A DNA stretch of 14,325 nt, from contig SLPX01000387.1 in assembly GCA_007131745.1 (NCBI GenBank), positions 1 through 14,325 on the forward strand, in the 5' to 3' direction. The position numbers and the translations under genes were made by a program. The first letter of the stretch is position 1; every line of letters starts with the position of its first letter. Positions 7,231-12,828 of the stretch are shown piece by piece. Source of the stretch: Myxococcales bacterium. Its GTDB lineage: Bacteria; Myxococcota; Polyangia; HGW-17; SLPX01. Under the pieces are notes generated by a model, which was given only the letters and a program-made list of their open reading frames with translations, was not told where the DNA came from and did no database searches.

Positions 7231-9111
7231 CTATGACCGCTGCATGCAACAATTCTCAACATGTTTTTTCAGCTTCAAAGCCGGTTTCACCCTTCCAAAC
7301 GGGGTTGAAAACTGAAAGCCGGCCACGTGAGGCAATATCTGCTCGATCTGCTCCGCAGCGATCGCCATTCCGGTCTCGATTTCTTTTTCCTTCGAACCTG
7401 CTTGCGCCATGCGCTCCATTATTTCCGCAGGAATCGTAACTCCGGGCACTTCATTTTGAAGAAACTCAGCATTCTTGAAAGACTGAAGCGGCCATACCCC
7501 GGCGACAATAGGAATCATCTTCAACCCACGCTCAACAAGGAAGTCGCCCGCCCGTTCGATGAATCCCAGCAACGCGTCGGTATCAAACACTGGTTGCGAT
7601 ATGGCATATTCGGCGCCGGCGTCGACCTTCCAGTAGAACCGTTCGATTTCGAGTTCCAGGTTGATCGCCGTGGGATTCACTCCGACTCCGATTAGAAAGC
7701 CGGTCGGCTTGCCGATCGAACGCCGGCCAAGGTCCATCCCCATATTTAAAGACGCTACCAGGTTAGTCAATCCTATGCTGTCCACGTCAAACACGGGTGT
7801 TGACTTAGGATAATCACCCATAACCGGCGGATCTCCGGTCAGCAGCAAAAAATTCGGAAGATCCATGGAATAAGCGCCCAGCAAATCGGATTGCATTCCC
7901 AGCATGTTTCTGTCCCGGCAGACATAATGAACGATGGGCTCGATCTTCACTTCCTGGAAAATCCTCGCAGCCGTAGCCAAGACTCCTATGCGAGCCGAAG
8001 CTCTGGGACCATCCGGCAGGTTCACAGCGTCAAAACCCGCTTCACGAGCTTCATTCGCCTTGGCGATTATCCGCGTCATGTCCCAACCCCTTGGAGGCGT
8101 CAATTCGATGGTAAAAACCATCTCACCTTCAGCTATCTTCTTTCCCAGGGCCGACTTTTCACCCATCGGAATAAGGGGTGGAGTCGCCTCTCCCTGGACT
8201 TCCACCGGCCTCTTTGAACTTTCCCTTCGGAAATGCTGTTTCATCCTGACCACCGAGGCCATGGCCTTTATGTGCTCCGGAGTCGTACCGCAACAGCCTC
8301 CCAGCATGCGCACCCCCGCGCGAATAAACCTGTGAGCGTACTTGGAAAAATAATCAGGGGAAGCGAGATAGAAAACTCTTCCTTCCATGCTCCTAGGATT
8401 GCCTGCGTTGGGCTGCACTGAAAGAGGAAGAGATGTAAAGCGGGACATCTCTTCGATCGCGGCCAGCATCGCGTGAGGTCCCACGGAGCAATTCAACCCG
8501 ACAACATCCGCGCCCCACTCCTCCAACCGCGCCGTAAACACCTCCGGTTCTGTTCCGTAAAGAGAATTCCCATCGTCGGATATGGTCATCTGCGCGACCA
8601 CCGGCTTGTCCGTAAGCTCTTTGACAGCGGAAAGGGCCTGGCCTATCTCGCTGAGATCCGAGAACGTCTCCAATATGATGAGATCCACTCCCCCTTCTAA
8701 AAGAGCGCTCACCTGCCTCTTGAAAGCTTCGCGGGCTTCATCCAGCCCAAGCTTCCCCCATGGTTCGATGCGCACACCGAGAGGCCCGACCGCACCAGCC
8801 ACCCACGCCGCCTCTCCAGCGGCTTTTCTTGCGATATCGGCCGCTTTCTTGTTGATCTCTTCGAGCTTATCCCCCAACCGATATTTTTCCAGCTTAAACG
8901 GGTTGGCGCCGAACGTGTTTGTCTCGATGACGTCAACTCCGGCATTGATATAATCTTCATGCACCTGACTGACCATGTCCGGATCCGTAAGATTCAGCTC
9001 ATCGAAACAACGATTCAGGTAAACCCCCCTCTCATAGAGTAGAGTGCCCATGGCCCCATCACAGAGCACAACGTTTTCATTGATGAATTCCCGAAAACTG
9101 TCCCTTCTCAT
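7231..9111 (-). CDS. Bifunctional homocysteine S-methyltransferase / methylene-THF reductase
   Basis: A 626-residue fusion. Residues 1-290 are a homocysteine S-methyltransferase domain: DGAMGTLL near 18-25, ETNTFGAN at 63-70, and zinc-ligand cysteines C208 (LNCS) and C273/C274 (GGCCGT). Residues about 325-615 are a MetF-like reductase: FTIELTPPRG (333-342) with the conserved Glu336, LLTGDPP (423-429) at the FAD site, and QPVFD (506-510). The protein should reduce 5,10-methylene-THF to 5-methyl-THF and transfer a methyl group to homocysteine in methionine synthesis. The same fusion is known from Bacillus YitJ and many anaerobes. The domain lengths are normal and no catalytic residue appears missing. 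The ribosome binding site is weak and distant (AAAGG about 12 bases upstream). It is probably the first gene of the minus-strand trio. Confidence 0.95.
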   Translation of the reverse strand: MRRDSFREFINENVVLCDGAMGTLLYERGVYLNRCFDELNLTDPDMVSQVHEDYINAGVDVIETNTFGANPFKLEKYRLGDKLEEINKKAADIARKAAGEAAWVAGAVGPLGVRIEPWGKLGLDEAREAFKRQVSALLEGGVDLIILETFSDLSEIGQALSAVKELTDKPVVAQMTISDDGNSLYGTEPEVFTARLEEWGADVVGLNCSVGPHAMLAAIEEMSRFTSLPLSVQPNAGNPRSMEGRVFYLASPDYFSKYAHRFIRAGVRMLGGCCGTTPEHIKAMASVVRMKQHFRRESSKRPVEVQGEATPPLIPMGEKSALGKKIAEGEMVFTIELTPPRGWDMTRIIAKANEAREAGFDAVNLPDGPRASARIGVLATAARIFQEVKIEPIVHYVCRDRNMLGMQSDLLGAYSMDLPNFLLLTGDPPVMGDYPKSTPVFDVDSIGLTNLVASLNMGMDLGRRSIGKPTGFLIGVGVNPTAINLELEIERFYWKVDAGAEYAISQPVFDTDALLGFIERAGDFLVERGLKMIPIVAGVWPLQSFKNAEFLQNEVPGVTIPAEIMERMAQAGSKEKEIETGMAIAAEQIEQILPHVAGFQFSTPFGRVKPALKLKKHVENCCMQRS

Positions 9112-9200
9112 AAACTACGAAACCTTTCTTTGAAACCGCGTGTTTTTGCAGCTCTTTCATGTGCATGGGAGCGCCAAGTTTATTTCGCTCCGGGTTCTTA

Positions 9201-9359
9201 GGGCTGACTCAAAAACAACTCCCGGATTTGTAAACCGATCCATCCCGCCCTGCTGCGTTGCTCGTCGGTTGAATACGTCAATGTATTCGCCCTCCTCGCT
9301 CCTTGCCGGGCAGGTGCCTCGCAGGACTCGGTCCTGGGATTTTATTCTTGAGTCAGCCC
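9201..9359. mobile_element. MITE-like inverted-repeat element, flanked by TTA
   Basis: Perfect 12-bp inverted ends, GGGCTGACTCAA (9201-9212) and TTGAGTCAGCCC (9348-9359), enclose 135 bp with no coding potential. The direct TTA at 9198-9200 and 9360-9362 would fit a 3-bp target duplication. Inside are two further palindromes: GAATAC-gtcaat-GTATTC near the middle, and CAGGAC-TCG-GTCCTG (9322-9336). The ends look like those of insertion sequences, so a non-autonomous element mobilised by a transposase elsewhere is inferred. A structured intergenic repeat (REP-like) is the alternative. Confidence 0.65.
9322..9336. repeat. Small hairpin inside the MITE-like element
   Basis: CAGGAC, loop TCG, GTCCTG forms a six-pair stem. 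It is followed by GGGATTTTATT, a loose T-rich stretch, so weak rightward terminator activity is conceivable but not convincing. Confidence 0.5.
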
Positions 9360-9465
9360 TTAGTCCAGATAAGAATTCACACGAAACGGAGCGAACCTGC
9401 AACTCACGGATGGGGCTGACCATGGTTCGCTGTTGAGAAAAAACATCACCAGGGTCCGCACTGTC

Positions 9466-9495
9466 TTGACAATCAAGGCGTCCCGCCCCTAAAAG
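9466..9495 (+). promoter_or_regulatory. Candidate promoter of the PII-EIIA-Mnh operon
   Basis: A perfect TTGACA (9466-9471) is followed after 18 bp by TAAAAG (9490-9495), which matches the -10 consensus at four of six positions. It lies 42 bases before the chosen ATG at 9537 and outside the repeat element. It is the best promoter-like sequence ahead of the operon. Confidence 0.4.
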
Positions 9496-9536
9496 AAACT
9501 TGCAACATATTGTTCCGGGTGATGACGGGGAACATC

Positions 9537-9935
9537 ATGAAACTGATGGTCTTGATTCTGAACAAAGAAGAATACCTGGACAGAGTGCTGGCCGCTTATG
9601 TCGAAGCGGGAGTTTCGGGCGCAACCATACTTGATTCGGAAGGTATGGGAAGATTTCTCACGTACGAAGTTCCACTGTTTTCTGATTTCAAGGGATTCAT
9701 GAAGGGCAACAAGCCATACAACAAGACCATTTTGTCGATTATTCAAGATGAAAGTATAGTCCCGAAAATCGAAAAACTACTGGAAAAGATACTGGGAGGA
9801 ATCAGTTCGCCAGGCACCGGAATTTTATTCACCGTTCCTGTGGACTATGTTTCCGGAATGATATGTGAAAGTTCGACCGGCACCGAAAAAGCTGAAAAGA
9901 AAAAACCGGCACGGAAACAGGAGGCTGACGAGTGA
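9537..9935 (+). CDS. PII-like signalling protein
   Basis: A 132-residue protein from ATG 9537, chosen because GGGG (9527-9530) lies six bases upstream and because MKLMVLILNKEEYLDRVL is the expected first strand and helix of PII folds. Upstream in-frame starts lack a proper ribosome site. The layout matches PII: the first beta-alpha unit, GMGRFL near 36-41 (compare GxGRQ), a T-loop-like variable stretch, a second beta-alpha unit (KTILSIIQDESIVPKIEKLL), then PGTGILFTVPV like the C-terminal GDGKIFVYPV. The usual TGKIGDGK phosphate-binding lysines and uridylylation Tyr motif are not visible, so it is a divergent PII-like protein whose ligand is unknown. A charged Lys/Glu-rich tail ends the protein. 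Its stop overlaps the next start by four bases. Confidence 0.75.
   Translation: MKLMVLILNKEEYLDRVLAAYVEAGVSGATILDSEGMGRFLTYEVPLFSDFKGFMKGNKPYNKTILSIIQDESIVPKIEKLLEKILGGISSPGTGILFTVPVDYVSGMICESSTGTEKAEKKKPARKQEADE
9919..9924 (+). promoter_or_regulatory. Ribosome binding site deciding the EIIA GTG start
   Basis: A perfect AGGAGG seven bases before GTG 9932, inside the end of the PII-like gene. It supports the GTG start and the four-base GTGA overlap. Confidence 0.8.
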
Positions 9936-10390
9936 ATACTCTTTTGGAATTGCTCGATCCAGAGTGTATATCCCTGGATCTGGTTTCAAAGAAAAAAAAC
10001 GACAGCCTGAAGGAACTTGTCGAGCTCCTCGACAAAGAAGGCAAAGTGAAAGATCCGGCCCTGCTGCTTGAAGAGCTTATCGAGCGGGAGAGTCTTTCTT
10101 CAACGGGTATCGGAGAGGGAGTCGCCCTGCCGCACAAGCTTTCCTCTGCAATGGACAGGACGGTTATGGCGTGCGGCGTCAGTAAAAAGGGTTTGAATTT
10201 CGACGCGGTGGACAAAAAGCGGGTGCACTTGGTGTTCCTCATTGCAGGACCCTCGACCGCTGCAAAAGAAAACCTGGTAATTCTGAGCAAACTCTCCAGG
10301 CTCCTGCACGATCCTGGTTTTCGGAGTAGACTCCTATGCTCTGAATCTCCGGAAAAATTCATCGAACTGTTCAGCCATGAGGAAACCTAA
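9932..10390 (+). CDS. PTS EIIA type-2 (PtsN/fructose-like) domain protein
   Basis: A 152-residue single-domain EIIA of the fructose/nitrogen type. The phosphorylation motif TGIGEGVALPHKLS puts the active His at residue 68. The following LIAGPSTAAKENLVILSKLSRLL is the usual conserved helix region of this family. Length and motif match EIIA-Ntr (PtsN). No transporter EIIB or EIIC is nearby, which favours a regulatory rather than sugar-uptake role. In E. coli, PtsN controls potassium transport by binding TrkA and KdpD; an analogous contact with the adjacent antiporter is inference. It starts at GTG with AGGAGG, overlaps the PII-like gene by four bases, and its TAA shares one base with the next ATG. 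Confidence 0.92.
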   Translation: MNTLLELLDPECISLDLVSKKKNDSLKELVELLDKEGKVKDPALLLEELIERESLSSTGIGEGVALPHKLSSAMDRTVMACGVSKKGLNFDAVDKKRVHLVFLIAGPSTAAKENLVILSKLSRLLHDPGFRSRLLCSESPEKFIELFSHEET

Positions 10391-10902
10391 TGACCCCCGG
10401 CCGCAAGTGGAAAATCGTTAGATTTTGCCTGACCATTGTATATTTGATGGGCGGGTGGGTTCTTTTTGCCGGAATGCGCGTTTTGTCGACGCTCGCACTG
10501 GGGTTTTTATTGTCCTTGGTGGTTTCCTTCCTTACATACAGCCTTTTCATTGAAGAAAACGAAGTGGACAGCCGTTCGCTCCTGCCCAGAGTGCACTGGT
10601 TTGTTTTGTATCTGGGCTTGCTCATTTACAAAATGTACGTGGCCACATTCAAGGTGGTTTGGCTGATAATCAAGGGTGGCATGAACCCCCGAGTGGTTCA
10701 CTTCCGCACCAGGTTGAAATCGGACATCGCCCGGGTAACCTTGTCGAATTCGATCACCATGACTCCGGGAACCATCACCCTGACCCTTGACGACGACCAC
10801 TTGGTGGTGCATTGGCTGGACGCAAAAACAAGCCATTCCAAATATGCCGGAGACCTCATAAAAGGATCTTTTGAAAACATTTTGAAACGGATCTGGATAT
10901 GA
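10390..10902 (+). CDS. mnhE: Na+/H+ antiporter subunit E (MnhE/MrpE)
   Basis: A 170-residue membrane protein with an N-terminal pair of hydrophobic segments and another about 70-95. The MnhE core is recognisable: LYLGLLIYKMYVATFKVVW, then NPRVVHFRTRLKSDIARVTLSNSITMTPGTIT and a cytoplasmic C-terminal beta domain (DDDHLVVHWLDAKT). MnhE/MrpE is needed for assembly and activity of the multisubunit cation/proton antiporter; in Mbh complexes the equivalent is MbhA. GAGGA lies six bases before the ATG. It abuts the EIIA gene by a one-base overlap and overlaps mnhF by four bases, so it is translationally coupled. Confidence 0.95.
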   Translation: MTPGRKWKIVRFCLTIVYLMGGWVLFAGMRVLSTLALGFLLSLVVSFLTYSLFIEENEVDSRSLLPRVHWFVLYLGLLIYKMYVATFKVVWLIIKGGMNPRVVHFRTRLKSDIARVTLSNSITMTPGTITLTLDDDHLVVHWLDAKTSHSKYAGDLIKGSFENILKRIWI

Positions 10903-11189
10903 TTGAAACAGCGCTGACCGTTGTGCTTTACACATACCTTGCAACCTCGGTCGTAAGCATGATCAGGATCGTGATCGGCCCAACCCCGGTGGACCGAATG
11001 ATCGGGCTCAACCTGGTAGCAGCTCAGGTTCTGGCCATATTCGTGATCATCGCTGTCAGAGGAAATCTCCCGGTATACTTGGATGTAGCGCTGGTCTACG
11101 ATATTTTCGGCTTCGTCGGCATCATGGCGATAACCAAGTACTTTGCCGATAGCGACAGGAAACCGTCATTTGAAAGAAGCGACGATTAA
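10899..11189 (+). CDS. mnhF: Na+/H+ antiporter subunit F (MnhF/MrpF)
   Basis: A 96-residue three-helix membrane protein. The family motif RIVIGPTPVDRMIGLNLV is clear, followed by YLDVALVYDIFGFVGIMAITKYF. Length is typical. It starts at an ATGA overlap with mnhE and has only a weak ribosome site, so translation probably depends on coupling to mnhE. A 15-bp gap precedes mnhG. Confidence 0.95.
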   Translation: MIETALTVVLYTYLATSVVSMIRIVIGPTPVDRMIGLNLVAAQVLAIFVIIAVRGNLPVYLDVALVYDIFGFVGIMAITKYFADSDRKPSFERSDD

Positions 11190-11204
11190 AGAAGAGACAA
11201 TTTC

Positions 11205-11516
11205 ATGAACTGGCTCATTCTTTTCTTTTTGATAATGGGTGTCATTTTCAACGTTATCGGAAACCTCGGCGTGCTGGTTTTTCCCGATGTATACACCCGG
11301 CTCCAGGCATCATCCACATGCGGAACCACTGCCGTATTCTCGGTTTTCATCGCGTCCATGCTGATTACCGGGTTGTCGATCATGACCGCCAAGATCCTGG
11401 TCATAACCTTGTTTTTCCTCGTTTCGAGCCCTGTCGCCGCACACATCATAGCGCGATACGCATGGAACAAGGAAATGATTCCCTGGAGAAAATTCAAGGA
11501 AATGAGCAATGACTGA
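11205..11516 (+). CDS. mnhG: Na+/H+ antiporter subunit G (MnhG/MrpG)
   Basis: A 103-residue protein with three hydrophobic segments. GNLGVLVFPDVYTRLQASSTCGTTAVF is the conserved MnhG region, which usually reads G.lGllRlPDvytRlHAatkA.TLG. The C-terminus contains SSPVAAHIIARYA, the usual (T/S)xPVAAHxIARAA motif. The purine-rich AAAGAAGAGA upstream is a modest ribosome site. Its end overlaps the next gene by eight bases. Confidence 0.95.
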   Translation: MNWLILFFLIMGVIFNVIGNLGVLVFPDVYTRLQASSTCGTTAVFSVFIASMLITGLSIMTAKILVITLFFLVSSPVAAHIIARYAWNKEMIPWRKFKEMSND

Positions 11517-11742
11517 ATTTCTCCTCATTCTTCACCTTGTGATGGGTTTTTTCGCGCTGCAAGTCCGAAGGCTTCTGAGCGCAGTGATCTTCCTTGCGGT
11601 CTTGAGCCTCTTGAGCAGCCTTCTGTTCTATCACCTGCACGCTCCCGATGTCGCAATAACTGAAGCCGTGGTAGGCGCGGGTGTTTCCACGGTCGTATTC
11701 ATATGGCTTCTTCACCGGACCGAACGGAGGGACGACACGTGA
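11509..11742 (+). CDS. MbhD-like/DUF4040 antiporter subunit
   Basis: A 77-residue protein with two or three hydrophobic helices and the characteristic LHAPDVAITEAVVGAGVSTVVF segment of DUF4040 (MbhD, equivalent to a C-terminal piece of MrpA). The Asp and Glu in PDVAITEA are typical of the family. AAGGA lies eight bases before the ATG. It overlaps mnhG by eight bases and the next gene by four. In classical Mrp this segment is fused into MrpA; here it is a separate gene, as in Mbh-type clusters. Confidence 0.88.
   Translation: MTEFLLILHLVMGFFALQVRRLLSAVIFLAVLSLLSSLLFYHLHAPDVAITEAVVGAGVSTVVFIWLLHRTERRDDT
11726..11731 (+). promoter_or_regulatory. Ribosome binding site deciding the MbhE-MnhB GTG start
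   Basis: GGAGGG seven bases before GTG 11739 supports this start over the in-frame ATG at 11703. It also gives the common GTGA overlap with the previous stop. Confidence 0.75.
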
Positions 11743-12485
11743 ATACTTTCACCAGGGCGGCCGGCTGGGTATCGTTGGCGGTTATTCTTTTGCTGACAGG
11801 GGCAGTGCTAATCACCGGGGTGACGGCAGGGGGAACACCGCCCGGCGAGATGCGTGAATATTTCATCCAAAAAGGAATGATCGACACGGGAGCCATAAAC
11901 CTGGTGAGTTCGATATACCTGGGATACAGGGCGTTTGACACATTCGGCGAAACGATTGTTTTGCTGCTTGCTGTTTCCGGGGTGATCCTGCTTGCGGATC
12001 GAAAAAAACCGCCGGCTTCAGAGGCTGATTCTTTAGCGCAATACCCCACACGTCACCGGACCGACATCCTGGACGTGATATCCCGCAAACTTGCCCCGTT
12101 TGTAATGCTTTTCGGGTTCTATCTCATCTCGCACGGCCATCTCTCCCCGGGCGGAGGGTTTCAAGGAGGAGTCGTTCTGGCCTCGGGCATCATACTCCTT
12201 ACTCTGGGCAAAGGAGTAGACAAGATCGAAAAAATGTTTCCCTTGAAAAAAGCCGCTCTAGCGGAAGCGGCCACCTTCTCTCTGCTCTTGGGAATCGGCA
12301 TGGCCGGAATGTTTGCCGGAGGAATGTTTTTTGAAAATTTTCTCCCGGGACAATCACCCGGCAGGGGAACCGTGCCTACCGGAATTCCGATCGAAAGCTA
12401 TATCTTTTTCCTCAATATCATAATCGGACTCAAGGTAGGCGCTGGTATAAGCCTCATCTGCCTATCGCTTTTCAAGGAAGAATAG
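11739..12485 (+). CDS. mnhB: MbhE-like/MnhB fused antiporter subunit
   Basis: A 248-residue protein from GTG 11739. Residues 1-88 resemble MbhE, the last part of MrpA: a first helix, then MREYF..KGMIDTGAINLVSSIYLGYRAFDTFGE and a second helix. Residues about 108-246 are MnhB/MrpB: LAPFVMLFGFYLISHGHLSPGGGFQGGVV, the diagnostic HGxxxPGGGFQGG motif, and a conserved C-terminal helix with GLKVGAGISLI. Stand-alone MnhB is about 140 residues, so this is a two-domain fusion. An alternative ATG at 11703 would add 12 residues but lacks a good ribosome site. One base separates it from mnhC. Confidence 0.9.
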   Translation: MNTFTRAAGWVSLAVILLLTGAVLITGVTAGGTPPGEMREYFIQKGMIDTGAINLVSSIYLGYRAFDTFGETIVLLLAVSGVILLADRKKPPASEADSLAQYPTRHRTDILDVISRKLAPFVMLFGFYLISHGHLSPGGGFQGGVVLASGIILLTLGKGVDKIEKMFPLKKAALAEAATFSLLLGIGMAGMFAGGMFFENFLPGQSPGRGTVPTGIPIESYIFFLNIIIGLKVGAGISLICLSLFKEE

Positions 12486-12486
12486 A

Positions 12487-12828
12487 ATGGCCTTTCACCT
12501 CATCGTAGTGCTTTTTCTGTTGGGCGTGTGGGGGATGATCGGCAAACGCAATATAATCAAAAAAGTCATCGGGTTAAGCATCCTGAACAGTTCCGTGGTA
12601 ATACTCTTCGTGTATTTGGGTTCAGTATCGGGCACTCAAGCCCCCATCCTTGTCGAAGGGGTCCGGGACCCGGTGGATCCCTTGCCCCAGGCCTTGATGC
12701 TCACCGCTATCGTGGTCGGCATCTGCATCACGAGCCTTTCGCTTGCGCTTGTGTATGTGATCTACCGCCGTTTCGGTACTCTTGACATCAGGATTATCGA
12801 AAAAAAAATCCGGGATTTCGATGAGTGA
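12487..12828 (+). CDS. mnhC: Na+/H+ antiporter subunit C (MnhC/MrpC, NuoK-like)
   Basis: A 113-residue three-helix protein homologous to NuoK. KRNIIKKVIGLSILNSSVVILFV is the conserved first loop and second helix. DPLPQALMLTAIVVGICITSLSLALV is the hallmark third helix of MnhC (DPLPQALxLTAIVI). AAGGA lies eight bases before the ATG. It overlaps mnhD by eight bases (ATGAGTGA). Confidence 0.96.
   Translation: MAFHLIVVLFLLGVWGMIGKRNIIKKVIGLSILNSSVVILFVYLGSVSGTQAPILVEGVRDPVDPLPQALMLTAIVVGICITSLSLALVYVIYRRFGTLDIRIIEKKIRDFDE

Larger units (their letters stand above)
9112..9536. other. Divergent intergenic region with embedded repeat element
   Basis: A 425-bp region between the minus-strand methyltransferase/MTHFR gene and the plus-strand antiporter operon. 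It holds the MITE-like element at 9201-9359, a candidate promoter near 9466-9495, and the GGGG ribosome site at 9527-9530. Open frames here lack start signals and family features. No SAM or other riboswitch was recognised upstream of the methionine gene. Confidence 0.6.

Noticed and set aside
9510..9536. Earlier in-frame starts (TTG 9510, ATG 9522) for the PII-like gene
   Set aside because: No ribosome site at suitable spacing, and the PII fold begins at the ATG at 9537, which has GGGG six bases upstream.
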